Assembly (NCBI GenBank): GCA_029204225.1
Contig: CM055108.1
Location: 49,548,996-49,612,995 of the forward strand
Direction: 5' to 3'
From: Diphasiastrum complanatum
Taxonomy: Eukaryota > Streptophyta > Lycopodiopsida > Lycopodiales > Lycopodiaceae
Length of the DNA: 64,000 nt
The notes beneath the pieces are model-generated. The model searched no databases, was not told where the DNA came from, and was given only the letters and a program-made list of their open reading frames with translations. Each line of letters starts with the position of its first letter. The first letter of the stretch is position 1. This document shows positions 23,401-35,370 of this stretch, one piece after another. The translations under genes and the position numbers were made by a program.

Positions 23401-23923
23401 TATTGTGCTTCAAAGAGCTAATGCCACTTAGAAAGATTTGATCACCTTTGGAAGTCCTTGAAGATGGCCAAGTCTTCAATGACTTCAAGTAATTGAACTT
23501 AACATCTGAACTTGAAATTACGACATGATTGGTTACCCTTTGCTAGAGATCAACCGGAAGTCCGTTGCAGACATTCTTCAAATAATTTGGCTATCTAAGT
23601 TGTGATTCCTGCAGGTATTAGATGAGCAGACGTAGAACCAAAGTTGGTTTCACCTGACTTTAGATCAACGATCAATAAACGTGGAGGAAGAATCATGAAA
23701 TAGAAATAGTTATTCACCAAGGAGACAACTATGGGCTTAATTTTCAACATGGACTCCATTTTTCCAGCATAACATCATAACTATTATTATTATAACTTGA
23801 TAAGCTTCCCACATAACCTGGCTCTATCATTCGATAGAACAATTATTTTCTTGTTCTATAAATTGCATCAGATTTTCATTCTTAAGTCACGAATAGTTAT
23901 CACTATCACTTAGACTAAAATCC
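23401..23923. other. non-coding, possible Copia leader
   Basis: No gene is seen. By position the last part should be the leader of the Copia gag that begins at 23924; no clear primer site or LTR was found. Confidence 0.4.
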
Positions 23924-25990
23924 ACATGGATACCCAAGGAAAATCCAGTCCCATCATGGACAAGCTTGATGGATCCAAATACCATCTGTGGAAATTTAAG
24001 ATGAAGACTGTGCTAATGGCTAAGGAGTTGTATGATGTTGTCACAGGTGTAGAGGCAAGACTGGAAGCAGACGACCCAATGAAAGCTGAAGGATGAAAAA
24101 GCTTTTGCATTGATCATCCTCAACATATTAGACACAAAGATTAGCCATGTGTCTGAAGCTCAAACCTCCAAAAAAGTCTGGGGCATCTTGAGCACCATGT
24201 ACGAAGTGTGCGACGTAGCTTCCAAGCTACATCTCAGGAGAAAATAATTCTCCCTCAAGATGACAAACGATCATTCATTACAGGATCACATCACCCGGTT
24301 CAAGAACTCGCTACAGTAAATGGTCGCTATCGAATCTATCATAGATGATCAAGACGCAATAATGACACTGCTTTCAAGCTTGCAAATATCGTATGATAAC
24401 TGGGTGATGATGATTATTACACACCCAGAGTTGATTCTATCACGAGTCATTACAATGTTGTTGCAAGAAGAGACAAGAAGGAACGAACTCTTCAGTTTCT
24501 CTATTGTCGACTCTCACGCCTTATACACCAAGAAGAATTCAAACAAGAAGAAGAAGAGAGACTCAAAGCCACAGAGGCTGAATCTTAAGCCGACATAGAA
24601 TTTTCAAGAGTAGTCGAAGCCGCCAACAAAGAAGAAGTTGTTCTGCAGATACTGCAAACGAACCACCCACGAGATTCAGGATTGTTGTATCATATAAGCC
24701 AAGAATAACAACAAAGGACAACCAAAACAACTGGAAAATGCAGCTGTAGAAGCATCTCAGTCGAATCAAGAAGTTGATCACGATGCATTCATGACAAGCC
24801 ATCAAAAAGCATCAGACGACAACTCTTGATTTCTTGATTCCGGAGCCACTCAGCATATGACTAGCCACATTAGTTGTTTCGAATCCTATACACCTTATAG
24901 TACCAAGAAGTTTGTTCACCTAGGTGACAACAACACACAAGCTATCAGAGATGAAGATACAATAAGATAAAGCTTTGCAAATGATCAATCTCTCAAGTGT
25001 CCTTTATGTACCAAATCTTTCTACAAATTTGCTCTTTGTTTAGTATAGAGTAGTCGATAGGACATGTAAGATCTTAGCACTCAGAAAGAGACATGGATAC
25101 TTGTACAAATTAAGTTATTGTTTTTTTGCCTCTAATCAGGCTCTTAATACTTCTATACGGATCAATAAAAGTTTACTTTGGCATTATAGACTTGGTCACT
25201 TAAATCATCATTCTGTACAGCACAGGTTAGGAAAACCTTTTAGATTAAGCCATCAGCATTTTAATAGAGGATTGATAGATATTGTACATATAGACATTTG
25301 CGGGCCAATGTAGAATCCTTCATAATTTGAAGGATGCAAAATATTTTATCACTTTTATTGATGAATTTTTCAGAAGGACGATGGTGTACTTTATCAAGAA
25401 AAAATCTAAAGCTTTCAACTACTTCAAAATCTTCAAGGAGCATGTAGAGAAAGAAATTGGTAAAAGAATCAAAGCCTCGAGGTCCAACAATGGTGGAGAA
25501 TATATCTCTACCAAAGTCAAGGAGTACTGCCAAAGCCAAGGCATTGAACAATAGTTCATCACTTCCTATTCGCCTCAGTCAAATGGTTTAGCCAAGAGGA
25601 AGAATCGTACATTGTTCGAGTCAGACAAATGCATGTTGGCACACACATCATTGCCAAAGAGCTTCTGGGCTTTTCCACTGCAGCTTACATCCAAAACAAA
25701 TGTTCGACTAAGGTCCTCTCAGACAAAACACTCCATGAGGTTTGGACATGATCTAAGCCTTCAGTGAAAAATCTATGAGTATTTGGTTGCATCGCCTACA
25801 CGTAGATCCCGAAGGAGACAAGAAAGAAATTCGACTTCCAAAGTCTAAGAACCATTCTGATCGAATATACTTCCATTGACAATACCTATAACTTGTACAA
25901 CCTCGATACCCAGCAGATTTTAGCAGGGATATTGTCTTTATCGAGGATCAGTTCATCGACTTCAAAGGCAAAGGTAAAGTTCCATGCAAA
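23924..25990 (+). pseudogene. Copia gag-protease-integrase, decayed
   Basis: ATG at 23924 opens gag ('MDTQGKSSPIMDKLDGSKYH', 'LWKFKMKTVLMAKELYDVV') and a frameshift follows near 24095. UBN2-like sequence runs to 24595. A Cys/His knuckle ('CRYCKRTTHEIQDC') lies near 24640, protease 'FLDSGATQHMTSH' at about 24832-24870, and pre-integrase 'LLWHYRLGHLNHHS' at 25164-25205. Integrase core follows: 'HIDICGPM' and 'FITFIDEF', then 'ASRSNNGGEYIS' and 'SPQSNGLAKRKNRTL'. The second and third catalytic positions read N and K where D and E are expected, so the DDE triad is lost. RT and RNase H are absent. At least six stops are present. Confidence 0.88.
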
Positions 25991-26291
25991 CCTTCTACAC
26001 CTTCCACCGACATGACAGTTCAAGCCTCAGGCTCCATGTTGCCGACAATTGATCAATTGTTGGGATTGTTGCGACAGTGCGGAGGCGCAGCGGAATCCTC
26101 GGTGCATGTAACTACGTCTATCGGATTCAAACAGACAACGATAAATCAAAGTCTATCTTACTTGATCAGTTTCAAAGTCGCTGATCTAGATAGTCGATTT
26201 CATAGGGATGCACAAGTTACTTTAGTTTCAGATTTAGCTTTACGGAAGCAATTTAGATGCGGTTATTAGAGCGACAAATAGAGCACTGCTA
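25991..26291. other. possible Copia LTR fragment
   Basis: After the integrase tail, TGTTGGGATTGTTGCGAC at about 26061 could open an LTR. No partner LTR was recognised and no gene is supported. The reading frame at 26012-26269 shows no family signature. Confidence 0.3.
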
Positions 26292-26669
26292 TGATAAAGC
26301 CCCCAAGCCATGCCATCTAATAGCAAGAGGAGACGAGCCCAACAAATAACTTAGACCAAAGTCATCGACAGGAAAATCACTACCTCAATATAAAGAGACT
26401 AGGATATTGTGCATGACCCCATGCAATCCCCATGCGGGTCAACTATAAATAGATCACAGCTCTTCATGCATTCCTCCTGCCTATATCCATCACACGTACA
26501 TGCACTACATATGTCTCAATTAGAGTGTTTGGGTCCTCTCAAGGTCATTAGTCACCAACATGCCTCGATGTGGAATTAAATCTCGGCGTGACCAAAAATC
26601 TTGAACACTGGAGGGCCGATCTACCATATTAGGACTATTCCATGTCCGTTGCTGAATATGGCCGTAACA
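26292..26669 (-). repeat. 3' LTR of the non-coding element
   Basis: It matches 31005-31509 over the stretches 'ctagaccaaagtcatcgac', 'gcaatccccatgc', 'aactataaatagatca' and 'gaacactggagggccg'. It lacks about 75 bp near its lower end and about 55 bp in the middle relative to the other copy. A shared TATA-like tataaata is visible at 26450-26457. Confidence 0.85.
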
Positions 26670-26682
26670 TTCTTCCTCCCTT
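26670..26682 (-). other. polypurine tract of the non-coding element
   Basis: On the minus strand AAGGGAGGAAGAA directly precedes the TGTTACGGCC start of the 3' LTR. Confidence 0.8.
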
Positions 26683-29600
26683 AAACAAGTTTTGTCCTCA
26701 GAACGAGAAAAAAAAAATGTGAAACTATTCCTTAAGCTTTCAAGTCTTCCCCATGAATATTTATTCTTAGTCTGATCTTTCCATCTGAATAAGTATTCAG
26801 AGATGCAACAATTTTTAAAATTGCTTGCCTCTTCTCATGAACACAAACTCAAATCCCCAAAGATACACTAAGCTATAAATCTTCCAAATGGGTATCTATT
26901 CCAAAATAAAAGTTCCTCACCTTCATATAATCATAATCACATGAACTACTGGGTAATTTTACTTTAATTCAAAATTCAAATCCAAAAGCCAAAAAGAATT
27001 CCATTCCAATTTATTGCAAAAAATAATGCTTCTTGGTACAAATATTCTTAGAATATCCAAATAGTCTAAGATACCATAATTCAGTCATCTAAAATCTCTA
27101 GAAGATCCATCAAGTCTCAGACAGTTATAACTCAAACCAGAGTACTGCAGTTACTCTATTGAGTTAACGGTCCCATTTCTAGCATCATATGCAAGAAATC
27201 AGCAACTATCCGTATCTTAATAGATTTATCTGTCTCCTAAAAATCTGGAGATATAGACTGAACTTTGCACACAAGCACTTATAGACTACAATTGGTAAGG
27301 CAAGCAAATTCCTCATAAGTAAGTAATTATTTAATAAAAATGCCTGTGAGATCCACACAATCTCAAGTATATGTTGGAGTAAAGAAATTTAGAGTTCAAA
27401 TAACAGATCTAAATCCTCGACTCTCCCAATTGATCAAGAGTTACTCATTATCTTAAGAATTCTCACATTTTCTTACAATCTTCAAATGACCTTTAAGTAT
27501 CAATTTATGATCCATCAATCATAAACATTTAGAATCTTATGATTTGTCAATCATAATTTATAGGATTCCAGAACCATACTTAATCATTGAAAGATATTGG
27601 AGTATATGCACAACATACAACTCAGAAAATATAAGAATCATTATGAAATCTTTTCCACAAAGAAAATCACTGGATTCCAAGAACATTTTTTCAAACTGAT
27701 TCTTAATCAAATTATGAGTTCCAAATTTTACAATTAACCAAGTAATTATAGACCATTACAACATCTGTCTTTAACAACATAAACTTTATACAACCCCCTA
27801 GAACAACATCTAGAGATTACAAAGTTCTACTGAATTTCAAAAATTCAGTTTACCATTCCTGGAACCATTAGGATTCGATATCCAATTGAGCTCACAGAGA
27901 TATTATCACTAATGAATCAAGTCTATTCCTCAACTAAGAAATACTCACCCAAGAATCTCGTATATTCTATGCACACAATTTCCTAATGAATCCAATTATG
28001 TGTCTTACAAGCAATACACACAAAACAAACAGTTTTCGGTGAATTCTTTTCACATTGTCCGTTTTATAAATTAGCTTCCACAGGAGTAAATCAACTACTC
28101 AAGTTAATTGCCCATGATTTAAAAATCTTAAATGTCCAAGTGCAGCTCTTGATTGTACTAGTACAACACCACATTTAGATCCATATCCAAACCACTCTTA
28201 AGTTAACCTATAGATCTATCATAACAGATCTGTTAACTCTGCAAGTAATTGTCAAACACATTACTTGATCATATGTATATGTTCAATGACTAGGTTAAGT
28301 GCACTAGATAACCATAGTAACTAGGAATACATAGTAGATCCAAACAAGATTAATCATGCACATATGAGAATAATCTCACTATGACCCTGTACACAAACAT
28401 ATATGTCATTATCTGGTAGATTCCTCCAAAATCCGCATATGTTACTGACATATATCACTGAGAATCTTGTAACTCAGCAACTGAAGAACTCTATTTCTCA
28501 TGAGTAAAAAAGATATCTGGAAAATCTCTGAAGTGAATAATTCCACATCACAAGTTTTCCAACCATCATACTTTTACAAACATAATTTCTTCATCCAATC
28601 AACCTATTTCAGATCTTAGTGTACAAACCAAGATTAGGCTAACTTATAAGACATCTTTGGACATAAGGTTAAGATTAAAACTTTGTTCCATCTAACTCAA
28701 TCAGTGGAATCTTAAATTAGTCTATACCACCACTACCCATAATCATGAATATCTAACAGCTCAAACCTTCAAAACTCCTCTAGTTCCAGATTATTCAAAA
28801 TAATCACTTAGAGAGTTCCTTTATTCCAACTAGATAGTTCTACCTTTGCATACATATTGGATTTTTTTTTCAAAATCAATGCAACTAGCTGATTCCTTGA
28901 AAGTTCTATTTCTATTTTTTCTTCTCCCTCTTTTAAAAATAAATTTTATAATTTCAATTGAAAAGTTCTCAAGAGACAACGTATAATATATCAAAGATTC
29001 GAAAAAATAAGTAATGAGTATCCAATACTATTACAAACTAGACTTTTCAAAATCATAGAATATCTTATCCTGAATGATAGAATTATTATATTTTAATAAT
29101 CAACTATCAAATAGAGACTAAGGTTATGGTTCTAGAAACCTAAATTTTGAGCCATATTCAAAAATCTTATATGGAAGTACAATTTCATATAACTATAATA
29201 GTCCTTCAGAACAGAATTTTATACTAGAAGGAATTATATGAATGTCAATCCAATTGTCATGTATTAAAAAAATAGAGAAATAGATTTAAGGGCTTCCATA
29301 TTTCAAAATTAATAAGATACCATTGAGGGATCGATCTATATCTCATAATTTTCAAAATACCCTAAACAAAAAACCAATGGACTCTGTTAGTATTACCATT
29401 ACAACAATCACTAACCATTGGTCTATAGATCATTCTACCCAAGAAATCCCCTTTAGAATCACTAATGTCCCATACCACCAGCTTTTTCTCCAAGAATCCT
29501 CTACATCTAGATCAGTTTTGCCCAAAAAGTAAAAAAGACTATTTGGCTATCCTATATCCAAATATAGGATCCAATCTTCAAGAATATCTTTAACTGCATT

Positions 29601-30991
29601 ATCTGATAATCCAGAGATCTAAAAACTCTATCTAGATTTCCAATACCAGATATGCACATACCTATTCTACCAAGTACTACAGTACCCCCATAATTGTTTC
29701 AAATGAATCAATTGTGATTTAACAAGAATATGTACATGGTTTTACTGTCACATAAAACAACCCATGTGGTTGGTACTATCGTTCACAAATTTCTACCATT
29801 TGAGAGTTCCAACTCTTAGGAATAAGGCTCTTTATAGTACAAATGTGAACCAAGTGTCATTCTCGTTCCATGTCACAATTTCCAATAACAAAGAGGATCA
29901 ACTCATGGTCCTATAGATATTCAAAATAAATTCAACTTAAAGAATTCAAATAAATCGATGCTATACAATTTTCTTACAGGGATTAATTACCAATCCAAAT
30001 TATATAACACAATCACATTTACCTACACTGGTGTCTCATTTTCTTCCTCCCTTAGATTTTATGGTCACCCGAAAATTTTCATTAGCAAAGGCCCCTGAAA
30101 ACTCCTTTGACACAAGTAATTGCTAGGTTGCTACCCTTTTGACCACACTAGTTTAAGTATTACTTCGTTAAAGTTGTCTGAAACTAATGGAAAATCAATA
30201 AAATTTGGATCCGGGTACTCTTTACAATATTCGATACACCTATTTTTTGATCGAATATAGAGCTACCTCTCAAAAATCATGACCTTATTTCATTTATTCA
30301 CTTTAACAAGTATCTGAAAAGCTTTAGTTTTCCCAATCTTAAAGATCAAAATCGTTTAAGATAAGCCTATCAGTACACCACCCAGTCCAAAAGGAAGAAC
30401 CAAAAATATCATTCAACTCAATTAACTGAGAATATTGTTACTCCAGAGTTAAATTGATAAAAAAACATAGTACCAGAAATCCAAAATTCCATTAACTGAA
30501 CATGCATGGAGAAAATGACCATGAAATATAGTATTTTATTGCCGATCCTAAACCCATGGATCCAATCACATAGACATAGCAGTTAGGATAATAAAATTAT
30601 TCTCCAAACATTCTCCCAGTTACGGGTAGGAGAATAGGTAATTCAATTCTCAACTGTCGATTTAGGTAGATTCACAAAAAATTCCCTTACCGAATCAACC
30701 ATTGCTTTGATCAAAGCTAAACTTGAAAAGCCTTCAATACCATGGGTTATGCTACAACCAATATCGTTGTATAAAGCTATGCATTCGTCAAAATGCACCA
30801 AACCCCTTTGCAAAAAAAAGCTATGACATCAATGCAATCTGAGGCTACGGGCATGCAATACCCAGTGACACTCACTGAGAAATAAGCAAGCACCGAAAAG
30901 GTCAGCCCCCCCACCCCACCATGCATCCAGTTCACACTTGGGAGAAAAGAAGTTGAAGAATGAAAAACAAAAAAACTTTATGCATGGTTTT
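26683..30991 (-). other. AT-rich interior without coding capacity
   Basis: Both strands were read for gag, protease, RT, RNase H and integrase motifs and none was found. The sequence is unique within the window apart from low-complexity words. The reading frame 30829-31131 crosses the primer site and LTR and is not a gene. Confidence 0.7.
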
Positions 30992-31003
30992 GCTCTGATA
31001 CCA
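30992..31003 (-). other. primer-binding site (initiator tRNA-Met)
   Basis: The minus strand reads TGGTATCAGAGC, a perfect match to the common plant Copia primer site, two bases from the LTR end. Confidence 0.9.
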
Positions 31004-31004
31004 A

Positions 31005-31509
31005 TGTAAAGACCACTAGGGAGACTATGGAGCAAAACCACCCAACCAATCCTAGATCCCTCCTGGAGTACCCTCTTGGATCTAACCCCCAAGCCATGCC
31101 ATGTGATAGCAAGAGGAAAATAGCTCAACATGTAACCTAGACCAAAGTCATCGACGAGAAAATCACTATCTCAATATAAAGAGAGTAGGATCATGTGCAT
31201 GAACCCATGCAATCCCCATGCAGGTCAACTATAAATAGATCATAGCTCTTCATGTATTCCTCTTGCCTTCACTACATTAAATCCCTTCTTTTCAACCTTA
31301 CCAAAGGCAGTGTCCTTTGTGAAGAGTTCACACATACATGCACTACTCCATATGTCTCAATTAGAGTGTCCGGGTCCTCTCAAGGTCATTAGAACCAACA
31401 CGCCTCGATGTGGAATTAAATCTTGGCGTGACCAATAATCTTGAACACTAGAGGGCCGTCTACCGTATTAGGACTATTCCATGTCCATTTGCTGAATATG
31501 GCCGTAACA
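31005..31509 (-). repeat. 5' LTR of the non-coding element
   Basis: This 505-bp copy is longer than its partner. It starts TGTTACGGCCATATTC and ends TCTTTACA on the minus strand. Confidence 0.85.
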
Positions 31510-31849
31510 ACTACCAGTCATATGAAACGATTTAATCTACAAATAAGTTTATCTGTGAGCATGAATCTATCTGACAATAAAATGAAATAAGCATTTAGTG
31601 TATACAATCTAGATTACTGGAACTTTGATAGATTAGTCATGTAGAAAATACAGTCTTAAAGCAAATAGAGGCACGTTCTTTATGAGACAATACTCTGTGA
31701 TAACAGAGAGACTAAACAATACAATTGCATTCTGAACGACCGATTGATCGCGATGAATTAGATGATTCGGCTACCAAACAACTGATAAGTTGCTAGAATT
31801 TAAAAGAATGGTTAATCTATGGTTTACAAGTAGGTTAAGGCACTACGTG
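31510..31849. other. non-coding spacer
   Basis: AT-rich sequence between two minus-strand elements. No gene or repeat was recognised. Confidence 0.4.
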
Positions 31850-32816
31850 CTATCGACAATCGCTGTCGGAGTGTAAAAGTGCTTCACTTGTGTTGGATTT
31901 GGATGATGGTGTTGAGTTGGATGCCAATAAGGATGATTCTTCTTCATCATCCTCACCTTTTTGATGTGTAATGTTGCTTTGTTTGTCTTCTTGTGCCTTC
32001 TTCTTCTTGAAACATTATGATGCAAAGTGCCCCTTCTTTCCACAAAAGAAGCACTTGTACTTTGTTTTATCTATCCTCTTCTTGCCCTTTGAGCTTGATG
32101 TTGCATCCTCTTCCTTGGCCTCTTTTTGATGATTCTTCTTGGCTTCTTGTCTTTGAATGAGAAATTTGCTTTCTCATCTCCATCCTGCAATGACAAGGAG
32201 TTCATCCTAGCCCTACACTCTTCATGTACAAGCACACTATGAAGTTTTTCAATTGTAGGCAAGGTGTCTTGGATGGCAAAGATTTGAACCAAATTTGTGA
32301 ATTTATCACCTAGACCATTAGGGACCACTTGGACAAGCTCATTATCTTGAATTTTCTCTCCAATAGAGGCTAACTCTTTGTTGAGAGACTTGACTCTTAG
32401 CACATAATCTTGTGCCTTTTTCTCACTTCTTCTCATGCTTTGCAAAATTTGATTTCTAATCATGAGGACTCTAGAAGTGTTATTGGATTCATAAATGGAT
32501 TTCAATGAATTTCTGCCTCTTTGGCAGATGTACAAGAAGATACTCATTTCAAAAGATCATTAGTAACATTCATTTTAATACAATGAAGTGCTAGCCTAGA
32601 TTTCTTTTTGTATCTAATCAACTCTTGTGCACCAAGAGGTCCATCCTCTTCTTCAAGCACAAATTTATAGAGGTCTTGGAGCACCATTAGTGACTCCATC
32701 CTCACCTTCCAAATGGAATAGTTTGTAGAATTGAATCTCTCACTAGCTTCTAGAAGGAAAGCACCAATTGTTCCCATCTTACTAATAAATTCTACTAACA
32801 AATGCACAAAAATCAC
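31850..32816 (-). pseudogene. Copia gag with zinc knuckle, minus strand
   Basis: Minus-strand frames from 32816 to 31850 give 'FNSTNYSIWKVRMESLMVL', 'LALHCIKMNVTNDLLK', 'SIYESNNTSRVLMIRNQIL' and 'YVLRVKSLNKELASIGEKI', the UBN2/gag domain. Basic sequence and a CCHC knuckle 'CFFCGKKGHFAS.CFKKK' with a stop at its third-Cys side follow. It ends after 'DDEEESSLLAS' without a protease. One frameshift falls near 32540. It belongs to the same broad Copia lineage as 6904-8165 and 35371-36250 but is clearly diverged from both. Confidence 0.85.
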
Positions 32817-32978
32817 ACGTGTGAATTGTATGGACTCTGACCCTGATCAAGTTTGATCCACAAATTTCCACCTTGACATCCGATTTCTAGTAGGCCTTCC
32901 AATACTAGCTTTTTGGATCAAAACTTGCTAGTTTTGGATTGTACACAAGATTAATGACTGACTCTTGTACCTCACTCT

Positions 32979-33303
32979 GATACCATGTCAAAGTACAGTA
33001 TACTTATCAAATGAATAAGTAGCTAATTAATTCTTATCCATGTCTATTAGAATGATTCTTGTATGTCATAGCATCATGTATGGTGTGGTTGATGAAGTAT
33101 CCTACATTCTATCTATAATGCATAATCCTAAGTTCTATCTTAGCTACTAGTTATTGATAGGTCATCACTTGGTTGTACTTTTAGTATGGATGTCATAGAC
33201 ACCTCAATTGTACTTTAGGTATTGTTCTCACAAATGCCTATCAATAATTTTGTGAACTCAATCAAATGTGTTGATATTGAGTTACAAGATTTCAAAGACA
33301 ATT
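32979..33303 (-). mobile_element. Copia primer site and part of its LTR, minus strand
   Basis: The minus strand reads CATGGTATCAGAGTG near 32993-32979, a Met-tRNA primer site with one change. Sequence above it to about 33303 is the likely LTR of the gag fragment below. Its outer end is uncertain. Confidence 0.6.
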
Positions 33304-34239
33304 AGTGTTGAGGAAATGGAGTCCGCGAATTGGATAGGTTGAACAATCGGATCGGGACAATTCTAATACTACACGAAGACAGTGGCCGACTGATTCCCTT
33401 GGTGTGTGCACTACTACAATAGTAGGCGGACACAAAATAGCGCTTAATTGTGTTTATGCGGAAGTGGAAGAGCAAATAGTCAGACAAATCAATTAGAGTG
33501 TCAGACAGAAAGCGAAAGCATGCAACACTGACAAATCTGAACGCAAAATCAAGCATTAGTTTATTTAGATTGAATGTAAAGAAATATAACTCAAATGATG
33601 CTGGTGAGCACAAAAACAATAGCGGATGAAACTGTGTGCTCACAAAGTTAACTACGATCTGTAATAGCTATGAGCTTATTCTGACAATCAGTCTGAAAGG
33701 AAAGAATCAATGCTTGAAAGCATTTGTATGTCTGTCTTTGACAAGCTACCATCTCGATGTCTATGGGCGCTCGAGCATATATGGAATCAGCCTATCTCAT
33801 CTGAAATGTAATTGGCATTAGCTTACATTATTAATTGATTACAATGATTAACTATATACAATTTACTGTTGTACAGATGTATGTACTAGAAGATGGTGTG
33901 AAGTCGTTGCATCGTCTGAAATGATCATGTTGCTGCTGTCATTGTCCAAGTAGTTGCACAGTACAGGAAGTGGGCGTGAGAAGGCTTTGACTATTTGGAG
34001 TCGAGCGTGTTGCTCCGATAGTCAATGGAGTCAGGATAGTGGTTTGACGGTCCTCGACAATAGTCGGTTGAGTCGATAAGTTGGGCTCCCCGATAAGTCA
34101 GCCAAGGTGATAAGTCGGCCAAGTCGGGTTTCCCCGATAAGTCGGCCAACTCTGACAAGTCGAGTAACTTAGAAAAGTTGGACTGCCATTCTCTTGTTTG
34201 TCTTCGATATTAGAGTATTTCTTCAAATTGTGTGACAAT
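33304..34239. other. non-coding, with a small degenerate repeat
   Basis: No gene is supported. Near 34070-34185 the words 'gataagtcggccaagtcgg' recur about five times with changes. The reading frames at 33302-33643 and 33636-33821 show no family signature. Confidence 0.45.
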
Positions 34240-34403
34240 GCGTGTAAAACTACAGCAAAGGCAATGGATGGCTACAGATAGCTCATTCAACAATTTCACA
34301 AGTAGAACGAAGAGCTAGAAGCTAGGCAACAAGTGAGATTAAAAAAAAAAAAACCATCCAATAATTGCCATGGGACTGGAAATAGATTAGCAGCGCGGGA
34401 GAG
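34240..34403 (+). pseudogene. 3' internal remnant of a second Gypsy copy
   Basis: The end 'aattgccatgggactgg...ttagcagcgcgggagag' matches 18327-18364 of the complete Gypsy. An upstream stretch near 34287 resembles the 'gaaaaactcatccaag' region. A run of 12 A interrupts it. Only the last part of the 3' ORF and the purine tract remain. Confidence 0.7.
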
Positions 34404-35241
34404 TGTGGGGGCTGGAATACAAGGCCAAAGGAACAATTCAATAGAGCCCGGGAGAATTAAGGAAAGAAGCACCTTGCATGGAAGGAGCCTATGTATATAG
34501 TAATTTTGTGTAATTAATGGCCCAAGCATGGCATCCTACGTGTATAAGCCCATCTTGAAGAGCCTGCCAGTAGTTAGTTATGTTTGGCCCCCGTTCGGCA
34601 TCCTGCGAGTGTAAGTCCAACTTGTGCTGCCATTAGTCACTAGGGGGCAAGGACACAATTTTGGCAAGTCTCAAGGTTTAAAATTAGACTTAAAAAAGTA
34701 TGTAAAAGTCAAAGTCAAACTTTCCAAAGGGAACTTGCATTGTATTTTGAGACTTGAAACGTCTTGTCCCATAAGCTAATGTGAAAAGTAAACTCCACAA
34801 GCTTCTATATAAGAAAGCCCATTGCATGTAATTTCTATCCTTAATGCAAGAGAGCTAAGTGCTGTTATTTTGGATCCATGCGTGCTAAATTTGGTGTTTG
34901 GCTAATCTAAGTATGACTTTTGTGCTGAATGCATTTATTTCTAAGTTTCTTGCTATTTTAGCCCCTTTTTTAGCATATGTGCTTAATCTTTGAAGGTTTC
35001 TAATTTACTTAGGCTTGTAGAGAGGAAGGAAGAGAGAGTGAGAGAGAGAGGGTTTGGAAGAGCATGTGTGAGAGAGAAAGAGAGTGGTAGAGTTAGTGTT
35101 GGTTATGTTGGTGGATTGGTGCAAGCAGAAGTAGTTTTATGCTTTCTTTTGTTTTGCAAGCATCTCCACGACTCCTAGGATCAAGCCCACTTCCTATGCT
35201 ACAAAGGACTTGAGGAGGTAGAAGCCCTCTTCTTCTTGACA
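34404..35241 (+). mobile_element. diverged 3' LTR of a second Gypsy copy
   Basis: It begins TGTGGGGGCTGGAATACAAGG and ends CTTCTTGACA. It follows the Gypsy LTR along its whole length, including 'ttaatggcccaagcatggcatcctacgtg' and 'catctccacgactcctagga'. Divergence is much greater than between the two LTRs of the complete element, so this copy is older. Confidence 0.9.
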
Positions 35242-35284
35242 AAAAGCCCTGACATCGCTTTTGCAGCTAGCTCATTTTTTGCAT

Positions 35285-35370
35285 ATTTTTCACAATAGAC
35301 AATAATTTTGAGCTATATCACATGATAGGGGTCAATTCCATTGATAAGCGATAAAAAACAATCAATCTAA
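35285..35370. repeat. short piece of the 36.2-36.8 kb degenerate repeat
   Basis: Words such as 'caataattttgagctatatcacatgataggggtcaa' match the repeat units at 36230-36840. This places the Copia fragment at 35371-36240 inside that repeat tract. Confidence 0.6.

Larger units (their letters stand above)
26292..31509 (-). mobile_element. non-coding LTR retrotransposon (LARD-like)
   Basis: Two direct repeats (26292-26669 and 31005-31509) bound a 4.3-kb interior. On the minus strand the element begins TGTTACGGCC. A Met-tRNA primer site TGGTATCAGAGC (31003-30992) follows the 5' LTR end TCTTTACA. A purine tract precedes the 3' LTR. The interior is AT-rich and shows no gag or pol motif on either strand; its longest open frames are about 100 codons or less. 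It is therefore a large non-autonomous derivative or a very eroded element. No clear target duplication was found (tgcta on the left, actac on the right). Confidence 0.85.

Noticed and set aside
26683-30991. Possible hidden genes in the AT-rich interior
   Set aside because: All open frames are short and none carries a motif; no splice-joined coding pattern was seen on either strand.
30829-31131. 100-codon minus-strand frame
   Set aside because: It crosses the LTR, primer site and leader of the non-coding element and has no family signature.
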